Part shown: positions 37,145 to 46,183 of the stretch, one piece after another
How the letters are laid out: each line of letters begins with the position of its first letter
Position numbering within the stretch: the stretch's first letter is position 1
DNA from: Devosia algicola
GTDB lineage: Bacteria; Pseudomonadota; Alphaproteobacteria; Rhizobiales; Devosiaceae
NCBI RefSeq assembly: GCF_028816455.1
Contig: NZ_CP118246.1
Coordinates: 992,001-1,056,000, forward strand
DNA length: 64,000 nucleotides
Direction: 5' to 3'
The notes under the pieces: generated by a model
Told to the model about the DNA's origin: nothing
The model's input: the letters and a program-made list of their open reading frames with translations, nothing else
The model's database searches: none
Program-made: the position numbers and the translations under genes

Positions 37145-37834
37145 CTACGCTGCGGCCTGAAACCAGCTGTTCTTGGTCTGCAGGCGCCGTTCGACCCTGG
37201 CGGCAAGGACCGACAGGATTTTGGCGAGAATGAAATAGATCAGCCCGATAGCCGGCCAGATCAGGAATGGCTTGAGAGTGCGCGTATAGAGCATGGTGCC
37301 AACACGGGTTAAATCGGCCACGCCTATGATCGAGACCAGCGACGTTGTCTGCAACTGGCTAACCGCAAGGTTCATGGTCGGCGGCAGCGCTGTACGAATG
37401 GCTTGCGGCAACACGATATAGCGCATGGTCTGGCCGTAGCTCAGTCCAAATGCCCCTGCCGCCTGCCACTGACCCCGCGGCAGGGCGTCAAGCGCAGCCA
37501 CCAGGTTAACGACGGTAAAGGCGGCGGTGTTAATAGCGACGGTAAAAATGGCCGCCTCTGCGGGACCCGGCGAAAAGGGCGTCACAAGCGGCAGGCCGTA
37601 AAACACCAGAAACAACTGTACCAGAAGTGGCGAATTGCGAAATGTTTCGACAAACACCGTCACCAGTTGCGACAGCACTGGCACACGCGCATGGGCGACC
37701 AATCCGAGCACGAACCCGAGCCCGATGCCGAGCACCATCGAGGCGCTCCACACCAGCAGCGTCCATTGTAACCCGCGCCAGAGCAGATCGAGGTCGGCCA
37801 GCGTAAAATCGACGTTTTGATACATCTCGTACAT
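37145..37834 (-). CDS. Polar amino-acid ABC transporter permease (HisM-type, second)
   Basis: A 229-residue permease starting MYEMYQNVDFTLADLDLLW, with segments LLVWSASMVLGIGLGFVLGL and NTAAFTVVNLVAALDALPRG. The conserved loop is GQWQAAGAFGLSYGQTMRYI followed by VLPQAIRTALPP. The ATG at 37834 overlaps the stop of the preceding permease (TAATG), so the two are coupled. The pair forms the heterodimeric channel. Confidence 0.9.
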   Translation of the reverse strand: MYEMYQNVDFTLADLDLLWRGLQWTLLVWSASMVLGIGLGFVLGLVAHARVPVLSQLVTVFVETFRNSPLLVQLFLVFYGLPLVTPFSPGPAEAAIFTVAINTAAFTVVNLVAALDALPRGQWQAAGAFGLSYGQTMRYIVLPQAIRTALPPTMNLAVSQLQTTSLVSIIGVADLTRVGTMLYTRTLKPFLIWPAIGLIYFILAKILSVLAARVERRLQTKNSWFQAAA

Positions 37835-38523
37835 TATGCCGCCTGCCCCCGAATGACCGGCCGCTCCGCCATGCGAGCGAAAAACAGCGCGTAGACAGCG
37901 TTTACCACCGCTGAAACCGTGAATGTGACGGCGCAATAGATCACCAATACCACCAGATAAACCTCGAACGGCTTGAAGGTTTCCGAGGAGATATTGTTGG
38001 CGTTCCCCGTCAGGTCGTTGACCGTGATGGTGGACAGGATCGAGGTGGTGAGTACCAGATTTACGAACGCGTTGCCGAGCGGGCGCCAAGCGACACGAAG
38101 CGCAATTGGCAAGATCACGTAGCGATAGACCTGGAGCGCCGAAAGTCCGTATGACCGGCCCGCCTCGACGACACCGCGCGGCACCGTCTCAATACCTGAA
38201 CGCACGATCTCGGCATTACCGGCGGCAGCGGTGAGGCTAAGCGCCAGAATGCCCGTTGTCACCGGTTCGGTAGGAATGCCGATTTCGGGCAGGCCGAAAT
38301 ACAGGAAAAACAGCTGAACCAAAAAAGGCGTATTGCGGAAGAGATCTATATAGCCCGCCGCCAAAATCCGAACAGTGCGATAGCGGGAAATTCGACTGGT
38401 CGCGACCAGCACGCCGATGGCAAAACTCAGCACAATTGCGGCGAGAGACACCATCACTGTCAGGCTAAGCCCGGACAGCAGATAGTCCAATCGTGCCAGC
38501 ACTGGTGAGAAGTCGATCCGCAT
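37834..38523 (-). CDS. Polar amino-acid ABC transporter permease (HisQ-type, first)
   Basis: A 229-residue permease, first gene of the leftward operon. Segments include YLLSGLSLTVMVSLAAIVLS and FAIGVLVATSRISRYRT. The family hallmarks are IDLFRNTPFLVQLFFLYFGL and the loop VPRGVVEAGRSYGLSALQVY followed by RYVILP. It faces the DeoR regulator gene across 229 bp that should hold both promoters. Confidence 0.9.
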   Translation of the reverse strand: MRIDFSPVLARLDYLLSGLSLTVMVSLAAIVLSFAIGVLVATSRISRYRTVRILAAGYIDLFRNTPFLVQLFFLYFGLPEIGIPTEPVTTGILALSLTAAAGNAEIVRSGIETVPRGVVEAGRSYGLSALQVYRYVILPIALRVAWRPLGNAFVNLVLTTSILSTITVNDLTGNANNISSETFKPFEVYLVVLVIYCAVTFTVSAVVNAVYALFFARMAERPVIRGQAA

Positions 38524-38752
38524 TGCCCCTCCTGCAGCGAGACAGGGCCCGCCTTGCCTGAAGTTATGTCGCCCGACACCACAACGTCAATCACATAACG
38601 CTATTTTTTTGAACTTTTATGATTTAACGCAGCTGATTTCGTCGATACCAGTTACATATGCCACGATACGATCATGTACGGTCATAATCTTGATTGACGA
38701 TGCCTCGCGGTTACCGTTATTGTCGGATCGCTGATGTTGCTGGGGAAACGGG

Positions 38753-39538
38753 ATGAAAATTGGTCGACTGGAAGCGGTCCGACAGCACCTCTATATCAAT
38801 GGCGCAAGTACTATTACGGAGTTGTGCGAGGCCGTCGGCGCCTCCGTTGCCACACTGCGCCGCGACTTGATGGTTCTGGAAAAGGGTGGACTGATCGAGC
38901 GCGTGCATGGAGGTGCACGCCTGGCGGAAGGAACGGGCATAGAGCTTGGCTTCATCCAACGGGAAAACGCCAACATCGCCGCCAAACGCGCCATCGCCGA
39001 CGCCGCATTCGAGTTGATCCAACCACATTCAGCAATATTTTTGGACGCCGGCACGACGGTCCTGCAATTGGCCCGCCGGTTACGCCTTAATCCGATGCCG
39101 CTGACCGCTGTGACCAATGGCCTGCCGGTAGCGCAGGATCTGATGGGCGTGACGGGAGTGAAAGTCTTGCTGGTGGGTGGCGAACTGCGCCCAGAAAATG
39201 CGTCGCTGGTCGGTCCGCACGCCGAAGCACAATTGGACCGCATGCAGTTCGACCAGTTGTTCATTGGTGCCGGTGCCATCAGCGAGGATCCGACCATTTT
39301 CACCAAGGATCTTGCCGAGGCCAGCTTGAATGCCCGCATGCTGGCGCGCTCGCGTCAGCGCATAGTTCTGGCCGACGGCAGCAAGTTCGGCCGCAGCGCC
39401 ACCTATGTAGTGGGCAAATTTTCAAATCTGACCCATGCGATCACCGACGATACGCTACCAACTCGCTGGTGTCAGGAAATCAGGAACACTGGCGTCGAGT
39501 TGATCGTTACCGGCGGTTCGGGCGGCGCGGACCCATGA
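38753..39538 (+). CDS. DeoR-family transcriptional regulator
   Basis: A 261-residue DeoR regulator. The winged helix is STITELCEAVGASVATLRRD followed by LMVLEKGGLIERVHGGA. The sugar-phosphate-binding C-terminal domain has IFLDAGTTVLQLARRLR, TNGLPVAQDL, VLLVGGELRPENASLVGPHA and LADGSKFGRSATYVVG. The last bases overlap the next gene (ATGA at 39535-39538). It probably represses both its own sugar-processing operon and the divergent transporter operon, with a phosphosugar as inducer. Confidence 0.92.
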   Translation: MKIGRLEAVRQHLYINGASTITELCEAVGASVATLRRDLMVLEKGGLIERVHGGARLAEGTGIELGFIQRENANIAAKRAIADAAFELIQPHSAIFLDAGTTVLQLARRLRLNPMPLTAVTNGLPVAQDLMGVTGVKVLLVGGELRPENASLVGPHAEAQLDRMQFDQLFIGAGAISEDPTIFTKDLAEASLNARMLARSRQRIVLADGSKFGRSATYVVGKFSNLTHAITDDTLPTRWCQEIRNTGVELIVTGGSGGADP

Positions 39539-40530
39539 CACCCCTCATTCTGGGCATTGATGGCGGTGGCAGCAAGACTCAACTCAATCTGGTCGACCGC
39601 ACCGGTTTGGTGGTGCATTATGGCCGTGTCGGGGGCACCAATTTGGCCGACAATCCCCACTGGCTTGAGGCGCTCGAAACGCTATTGGCCTCAACTGAGC
39701 CGTTCCGATCCGACATTGTGCAGGCAGTCGTAGCGATCGGCGGCTATCGGGAAAACCCGGTGCTTGACCGCCGCGTCGAGGATGCCTTGAAAACCTTACT
39801 GGTCGGCATCCCCACCGTGATCGACAATGACGTATATGTCGCCCACGACGCGGCCTTTCTGGGCGCTGGCGGCGTATTGCTGATCGCGGGGACCGGATCA
39901 ATGGCGGTTTCGCGCTCAGGTGCAGGAACGCTCACACGCACTGGCGGCTGGGGCGAGTTGTTCGGCGACGAGGGCAGCGCCTACTGGATTGGACGCGAGG
40001 CGCTCAGCCTTGCAACGCGCGCCCTTGACGGACGTGGACAGGCGACCCGCCTTGTCGACGATCTTCCGTGGCGCTTCGCGGGTGCACCGGAAGATCGTCT
40101 TGCGGCCATTTTTGAGTGGATCGGCGCGCTGCACCATCCCCGTTCACAAATCGCGGCGCTCGCCGCCACTACTATTGCTATTGCCGAGGACAACGATCCG
40201 GTCGCCAGGTCCCTGATCGATGCCGCGGTTGTACATCTGAGTGCCCATGTGCACGCCGGACGCCGGAGCGGTGGTTTTGGAACAGAAGGTGCCTGGAGCA
40301 TGCTGGGCGGGCTCAGCGCCAGTCCCTTGATCCGTTCCGGTCTGGAGCGGCAACTGGGGCCGATGGTCACGCCAGCCCTGCCGCCCTGCGGCGGTGCGCT
40401 CTGGCGGGCCTCAAAACTGGCCGATTGGTCCATCGACACGCATTGGCTCGCACAATTGGGTCAGCAACTGGGTGCACAGACGCGGCAGCACTCAGTGCCG
40501 ACAACGCAATTTTCAAATACGGGATCATGA
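39535..40530 (+). CDS. BadF/BadG-type ATPase, probable N-acetylhexosamine kinase
   Basis: A 331-residue sugar kinase of the BadF / N-acetylglucosamine kinase family (acetate-kinase-like fold). The phosphate motif is LILGIDGGGSKTQLNLVD. Others are GGTNLADNP, IDNDVYVAHDAAFLGAGGVL, LIAGTGSMAVSRS and GGWGELFGDEGSAYWIGREA, the typical order for GlcNAc kinases. Its start overlaps the DeoR stop and its end overlaps the SIS gene (ATGA twice). It would phosphorylate the sugar released by the Ntn hydrolase or GH172 enzyme. Confidence 0.88.
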   Translation: MTPLILGIDGGGSKTQLNLVDRTGLVVHYGRVGGTNLADNPHWLEALETLLASTEPFRSDIVQAVVAIGGYRENPVLDRRVEDALKTLLVGIPTVIDNDVYVAHDAAFLGAGGVLLIAGTGSMAVSRSGAGTLTRTGGWGELFGDEGSAYWIGREALSLATRALDGRGQATRLVDDLPWRFAGAPEDRLAAIFEWIGALHHPRSQIAALAATTIAIAEDNDPVARSLIDAAVVHLSAHVHAGRRSGGFGTEGAWSMLGGLSASPLIRSGLERQLGPMVTPALPPCGGALWRASKLADWSIDTHWLAQLGQQLGAQTRQHSVPTTQFSNTGS

Positions 40531-41483
40531 ACATGAACGCCACCAAACGCAGCATCGTTGAGCAGTTCGCCCAGTGGCGGGGCCTTGCCGATCAAGGCGT
40601 CCGCGCTGAGCCGGGCACTCGCTATGTGGTAGTAGGCTGTGGCACTTCGTTTTATCTCGCCCAGACGATTGCCGCCCAGCTAAACGCCCAGCACATCGAC
40701 GCAATCGCGGCACCGGGCCATGAGTGGACGATCCGTCCGCACAATTATGCTGTCGGCCCCGTGACCGTGATTGCAGTGTCTCGCAGCGGAGAATCCACCG
40801 AAACTGTGGAGGCGGCTCGGGCTAGCCAAGCGCGCGGTTCCAAGGTCATCGGGCTTACCTGTGAGCCCGCCAGTGCGCTGGCGGGTCTGGCCGACGCCGT
40901 GCTGATGGCCGAGACGCACCCGGACGAAGGTATCGTAATGACCGCCTCCGCCAGCTTGATGCTATTGCTTGGGCTGCAATTTGCGGGGGTCGAACTGGAC
41001 TTGCCAGCGCTTGCCGACATGGCGACGGCCACGTTGGATGCCATGCTTGCGGTGAACCTTGACGATATCGGCCAGCGGCGACATCTGGTGTTTCTTGGCG
41101 GCGGCGCGCTTTATGGTATTGCCGCAGAAGGCGCCCTCAAGTCCCAGGAAATGAGTTGCACGGTGACTCAGGTATTCCACCCGCTCGAATATCGGCATGG
41201 CCCGATCAGCCTGGCCGACGACACCATGGCTATTGTCATGCTGTACGGCGCCGACGATGTCGCCGCTGAGGCCAAATTGACTGACGACGTTCGAGCGCTA
41301 GGCGCGCTGGTTATGGCCATCGGCGGGCCAGGCGACGTTGAGATCCCCAATGTCGCTCCTGCGGCGGTACGGGGGCTTGTTAGCCTACCCGCGTTGCAGA
41401 TGCTGGGCGAACGGCTGGCAGTGCTCCGCCAACTCGATAGCGCCGCCCCACGCCACCTGACCAAAGTGGTCAAGGTTGCCTAG
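40527..41483 (+). CDS. SIS-domain sugar isomerase/deaminase (AgaS/FrlB-like)
   Basis: A 318-residue protein with two SIS domains: TRYVVVGCGTSFYLAQTIA and VIAVSRSGESTETVEAARAS in the first, HLVFLGGGALYGIAAEGALK in the second. The HPLEYRHGPISL segment carries the Glu, Arg and His typical of GlmS isomerase-like and AgaS/FrlB-like enzymes. It should isomerise or deaminate a phosphorylated aminosugar or ketoamine. The ATG at 40527 overlaps the kinase stop. The open frame extends upstream to 40116, but that part overlaps the kinase and is not real. Confidence 0.88.
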   Translation: MNMNATKRSIVEQFAQWRGLADQGVRAEPGTRYVVVGCGTSFYLAQTIAAQLNAQHIDAIAAPGHEWTIRPHNYAVGPVTVIAVSRSGESTETVEAARASQARGSKVIGLTCEPASALAGLADAVLMAETHPDEGIVMTASASLMLLLGLQFAGVELDLPALADMATATLDAMLAVNLDDIGQRRHLVFLGGGALYGIAAEGALKSQEMSCTVTQVFHPLEYRHGPISLADDTMAIVMLYGADDVAAEAKLTDDVRALGALVMAIGGPGDVEIPNVAPAAVRGLVSLPALQMLGERLAVLRQLDSAAPRHLTKVVKVA

Positions 41484-41485
41484 GG

Positions 41486-42755
41486 ATGAGCAGGCTGTCG
41501 CCCCATCCGCTGTTGGCACTGCGCAAGTCCCGTGACGCTGGACGGCCCGTTGGACTGGTCTCGGTGTGCTCCGCCCATCCGCTGGTGCTTGAGGCCGCAT
41601 TGACCGAGGCTCGCGACAGTGGCAGCGTTGCGCTGATCGAGGCAACTTGCAACCAGGTCAATCAGGATGGTGGATATACCGGCATGCGGCCAGATGATTT
41701 CAGCGCCCGTGTGCGGGCACTGGCGGATCTTATCGGCCTGCCGCACGACCGAATCGTTCTGGGTGGCGATCATCTCGGCCCCAATCCGTGGACCCGTCTG
41801 CCAGCGGCGACAGCGATGGCGCGCGCCGGCGTGATGGTGGCCGCGTATGTGGCGGCGGGATTTGAGAAAATCCACCTCGATTGCAGCATGCGCTGCGCAG
41901 ATGATCCAGCACAGTTGACTGACGCATTGATTGCGGAGCGCGCGGGCCAGGCTCTGCGCGATAGCCGAACAGGCCGCCGCCCGTCTAGGCACCACCCCCT
42001 ATTATGTTGTCGGCACCGAGGTGCCACCGCCCGGTGGCGCGATCGAGGTGGAAACCAGCCTGGCCATTACCACGCCTGAGGCCGTGCGCGAAACTATCGG
42101 GCTGCATCAAGATGCTTTTAGCCGCCATGGTGTCGCAACGGCCACCGCGCGCATCATTGGCGTTGTGGTCCAGCCTGGCGTCGAGTTCGGCAGCTCAAGC
42201 GTGCATTTTTACGACCGCGCTGCGGCAGCCGCGCTGCCCGCTGTTCTGGATGAGTTTCCCGGGCTGCTGTTTGAAGCCCATTCGACCGATTACCAGCGGC
42301 CCCAGGGGCTGTCCGACCTGGTCTCTGACGGCTTTGGCATACTCAAAGTTGGTCCCTGGCTGACCTTTGCAATGCGCGAAGCGCTCTACGGGCTGGATGT
42401 AATCCGCCAGATAACAACGCCCGAGGCACCGATGCTATGGGCGACCATGGAACGGCTAATGCTGGCCCGGCCCGCCTATTGGCAGGGTCACTATGCCGGC
42501 TCCGAAACTCAGTTGCGGCTCGCGCGGCACTACAGCTATAGCGACCGTATTCGCTATTATTGGGATGAAGCCGACGCTCAAACTGCCGTCGCGGACCTGC
42601 TCTCGGTCGGCGGCGCCGTCGACGAAACCATGATCAGCCAGTATTGCGGCCGCGTCTATGATGTAGTTCGGGCAAGTCAAAAGTCATCCGATCCACGTTC
42701 GCTTGTCCTCGCATCGATTGGCAAGGTGCTGTCCACCTACCGGCTGGCGGTGTAG
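41486..42755 (+). CDS. Tagatose-bisphosphate aldolase non-catalytic subunit-like (GatZ/KbaZ), frameshifted once
   Basis: About 422 residues after repair. Family landmarks are SAHPLVLEAALTEARDSG, LIEATCNQVNQDGGYTGMRP, IVLGGDHLGPNPWTRLPAA, FEKIHLDCSMRCADDP, TPYYVVGTEVPPPGGA, FEAHSTDYQ and ILKVGPWLTFAMREALYGLD. AGGCTC at 41949-41954 has one extra base; removing it gives ERAGQLCAIAEQAAARLG. It ends the DeoR operon. A GatY/KbaY catalytic partner is not in the window. Many such proteins occur without GatY, with uncertain activity. Confidence 0.85.
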
Positions 42756-43162
42756 GACCATTGATCAGTGCCGATTATATGCGCGGGTTCAGAGCACATT
42801 CTGACTCCATTTGTAGAACGTCACGGACTATTCTGAATGCTTGATAATCTCCTCGGTCTCCTGTTGCAGGCTTAAAACGCTCAGGTGACCGGCGCAAACC
42901 CGTTACAGGTCCATTGCTTCATCCGACGCACATAGCCGGTCGAAATTCTCTCCGCTGCTGCTTCCAATTGGTCACGCTGTTTGCATGTCTGCCTTGAGCT
43001 GCGCGCGCAACACTAACGGCTTGCGCAATTACTGGAATGTACTCAGAGGCTTAGTAGGTACCGTCCTCAAGCCACACCACAGCGGATTCTCGCATCTCGC
43101 CCCATTGAGGGCATTATCTGGGTCAACCATCCTCACCTGAGTTGAGATGTGAGGACGAGCCC
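42756..43162. other. Intergenic region, about 400 bp
   Basis: No recognisable gene. It separates the sugar-processing operon from the exopolysaccharide cluster; both neighbours read rightward, so the exoF promoter should lie here. I see no strong repeat or hairpin. Confidence 0.4.
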
Positions 43163-44395
43163 ATGCTAGGCGACCGCATAAGAACGCGACGGGCAGTTGT
43201 CCATGCGGGCTGGATCGGTCTGACGTTGTTGCTATTAGGCGGTTCCGTCGCCGGTGAACCGTATCTGCTGTCGATTTCCGACAAGATCACCGTAAAGGTC
43301 GTTGAATGGCAGGCCGGTGAATCCAAGTTCATCGAACAAACCGCACTGAGCGGCGACTATGTTATCGGGGCGGATGGCAATGCCTCGTTCCCCTTCGTAG
43401 GCGCAGAACAAGGCGCGGGCAAAAGTGCAACTGAGTTGGCGACCACCCTGTCAGTCGCGTTGCAGCAAGAGCTGGGACTACCAACAGCCCCGATGTCACC
43501 ATCGAAGTCGCCGCTTATGGCCCGATTTACATCAGCGGCGACGTTAACACGCCGGGAGAATATCCATTCGCCCCCGGAATGACGGTGATCAAGGCGCTGA
43601 GTCTGGCTGGCGGAGATAAGCTTTCCTCGGGTGACGGTGGTCGGCCTGAACGGGAATTGCTGACAACGGCAGGCACACTTGAGGTTTTCAAGGACGAGCA
43701 TTTGCGGCTTCTGGTGCGACGGGCCCGTTTGGATGCTGAACTTGCGGGAGCCAAGAGCATCACCCTGCCGCCGCAACTGACCGACAAAGAGACCATACAA
43801 CCCTTACTTGCAGCGGAAGAGGCCATATTGCTGGCCCGCCAGCGCCAGATGGTGGCGCAAACAGTTTCGCTCGACGAAGAAGTGACGGTGCTGACACAGG
43901 AAATCAATACATTTGAACAGAAACGGACTGCCACTGAGCGTCAACTTGAACAGGCGCGCGATCAGTTGGCCAAGATCACCCAACTCTCGGACAATGGCCT
44001 CGCCCTTTCCTCCCGCGTCAGCAGCCTACAAACCAACGTGTCGGACCTTGAGGGGCGCCTGCTCGATATCGATACTTCACGTCTGCAGGCACGCAAGGAT
44101 ATCGGCGGAGCCTGAGCGCCAGCGCTCGGAATTAAGCGATGCGCGGATATCGGATCTGTCGCTGGAGCGGCAAACAGTCGACGGGCAGATCGCAGCACTC
44201 GCGCTCAAGATAGCCAATCAGCAGGCATTGTTGCAGGAAGTAGCGCTCTATTCAGGCGTAGAAATCACGTCCGGCCGCACCCAGCCCACTTCCAGCTATG
44301 CCATCATTCGCGACGGGGCGGAAATTGCGGCTGACATGAACACCGATGTGCGGCCCGGCGATGTCATCGTCGCCCGACTTGCGCTGTCGCCATGA
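43163..44395 (+). CDS. exoF: Polysaccharide export protein, ExoF-like, frameshifted twice
   Basis: About 410 residues. After a signal or membrane segment (WIGLTLLLLGGSVAG) comes a polysaccharide export domain (YLLSISDKITVKVVEWQAGE, YVIGADGNASFPFVG). The SLBB-like part in the corrected frame reads AAYGPIYISGDVNTPGEYPF. A long coiled coil follows (QINTFEQK-like, then LEQARDQLAKITQL), and the end is DGAEIAADMNTDVRPGDVIV. One base is missing near 43475-43487 and one is extra at GAGCCT 44108-44113 (repair gives GGAERQRSELSD). It would act in periplasmic export of the exopolysaccharide. Confidence 0.85.
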
Positions 44396-44440
44396 CGCAA
44401 TTTCCACGCAGTTTCAATCGATCAGCCTAAAGGCGCTTTC

Positions 44441-45238
44441 ATGACCGACACGACGCACAGAATATCTTGGGCGATTGTCTCGCTTCTGGTGGGCCTGGCC
44501 CTACTGCCAAGCACCGCTATGGCCCAGAGCGCCAGTTTTCTGGACGAATTCAAAACGCTTGATACGGGGCGTTGGTACGTTTCAGACGGCTGGGCAAATG
44601 GCGACCATCAAAACTGTATTTGGTCAACCGGCATGGTCTGGGCGGCAGATGGGCTGCTTAATGTAGGTTTTGCCCCCGAACCGGAGGGTGACCGCCAATA
44701 TAGCTGCGGCGAAATCCAAAGCAGGCAGGCCTACGGCTACGGCACATATGAGGCGCGGTTCAAAACACCGACTGGATCGGGTCTCAATGCCGCGTTCTTT
44801 ACCTATATCGGGCCCCAGCAAGACAAGCCGCATGACGAGATCGACTTCGAAATCCTGCTCAAGGACACCTCGATCGTTGAAACCACCACGTTCGTTGACG
44901 GCAAAAGTGGCGACGGCAAGGTTGGTAGCGGCCAGCAACACACCCTGCCCTACAGCGCCGACAGCGATTTCATAGACTATGCGGTAACCTGGGAGCCCAA
45001 TCATATCCGCTATTATGTCAACGGGGTTCTGTTGCGTACCATGACCGACCCGGCCACCATACCGACCCACCCGCAACGTGTGTTTTTTAGCATCTGGGGT
45101 TCCGACACACTCACCGACTGGATGGGCGAGATGGAACCGCCGACCAAAACGCTCGCCATGGCGATCGATTGGGTCGCCTTCACGGCGCAAGGCGAAACCT
45201 GTGCATTCGCCCAATCGGTACTGTGCAAGCAGCAATGA
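44441..45238 (+). CDS. exoK: Secreted GH16 endo-beta-glycanase, ExoK-like
   Basis: A 265-residue exported enzyme: signal peptide SWAIVSLLVGLALLPSTAMA before QSASFLDEF. The GH16 catalytic motif is KPHDEIDFEILLKD, with two Glu and one Asp in the E-x-D-x-E arrangement. Other landmarks are SCGEIQSRQAYGYGTYEARF and YAVTWEPNHIRYYVNG. In succinoglycan producers ExoK trims the polymer outside the cell. The frame is intact. It lies between exoF and exoV on the same strand. Confidence 0.88.
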   Translation: MTDTTHRISWAIVSLLVGLALLPSTAMAQSASFLDEFKTLDTGRWYVSDGWANGDHQNCIWSTGMVWAADGLLNVGFAPEPEGDRQYSCGEIQSRQAYGYGTYEARFKTPTGSGLNAAFFTYIGPQQDKPHDEIDFEILLKDTSIVETTTFVDGKSGDGKVGSGQQHTLPYSADSDFIDYAVTWEPNHIRYYVNGVLLRTMTDPATIPTHPQRVFFSIWGSDTLTDWMGEMEPPTKTLAMAIDWVAFTAQGETCAFAQSVLCKQQ

Positions 45239-45284
45239 CCGCGACGCTCGCAATCTTTCAGCAAGACAACAAGAGGCCCTGGCG

Positions 45285-46179
45285 ATGAAACTGGTGTTTT
45301 TCCGGGGCATAGTCCCCAATTTTGGCGACGAATTAAATCTGCATGTCTGGCCCTCCTTATTGCCCAAGGGGTTTCTTGACGAGGACGAGAGCGAGGCTCT
45401 TTGTCGGCATAGGCTCAATCATTGGCACTCAGATGGATACCAAGGCGCGCAAGTTCGTCATGGGATCGGGCTATGCAGGCTACATGGGATTGCCCGATGT
45501 GCATGACGGCACCTGGGACATTCGATTTGTGCGCGGTCCGCAAACGGCCAGCAAGCTGAAGATTTCGCCTGACCTCGCGATCTGCGACAGCGCGGTTCTG
45601 TTGCGGGCGATGGAATTACCAGAGGCCGTGGCTGACGTTGGTGTCGCATTCATGCCGCATTATGAAAGCCTTGAGCGAGGCAACTGGGCGGAAGCCTGCC
45701 AGATGGCCGGGATCACACTGATCGACGCAACAGATCCGGTCGACAATATCTTGAGCCAGCTGCGGAGTGCAAAGCTTCTGATTACCGAAGCCATGCATGG
45801 CGCCATTGTCGCAGACGCGCTTCGCACGCCTTGGATCGCGGCCAAGCCGATATATGGCGGTCACCACATGAAATGGCTGGACTGGGCCGGCGCACTCGAC
45901 ATCGATTTGCGCATGAACCTGCTCAAGCCTACCAGCGTGCTTGAGTATTACATCGCACGGACGGGGCGCGGGGGCAGCCGCGGCAAGGTGGGCAGGTTCA
46001 CCCAGTCTCCACTCGCCAAATTGCCGAATAGTGTTCTGACGCATGGTGCAGCGCAGCATCTGCAGGCGATGGCAAAGCTTGACCCGCAATTGAGCGCGGA
46101 CAGCAAGATTGAAGAAGCCACCGAGCGGGCGCAGGCAGCCGTCGCCCGGTTCGTTCACAGCCGCGCCTCGGTCACCTAG
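45285..46179 (+). CDS. exoV: Polysaccharide pyruvyl transferase, ExoV-like, frameshifted once
   Basis: About 297 residues. It begins MKLVFFRGIVPNFGDELNLH, the usual start of ExoV-type pyruvyl transferases. The frame breaks at AGGCTC 45394-45399; removing one base gives DESELFVGIGSIIGTQMD. Later landmarks are VRGPQTASKL, DPVDNILSQLRSAKLLITEA and MHGAIVADALRTPWIA. It would add a pyruvyl ketal to a terminal sugar of the repeat unit. The stop is 5 bp from the end of the convergent flippase gene. Confidence 0.88.
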
Positions 46180-46183
46180 CGCG

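Noticed and set aside
37145-38089. Permease gene starting at 38089
   Set aside because: The extra N-terminal part is the other-frame shadow of the upstream permease; the overlapping TAATG at 37834 marks the true start.
40116-40526. Upstream extension of the SIS-domain gene
   Set aside because: It lies entirely within the kinase gene in another frame, and the ATG at 40527 overlaps the kinase stop as expected.
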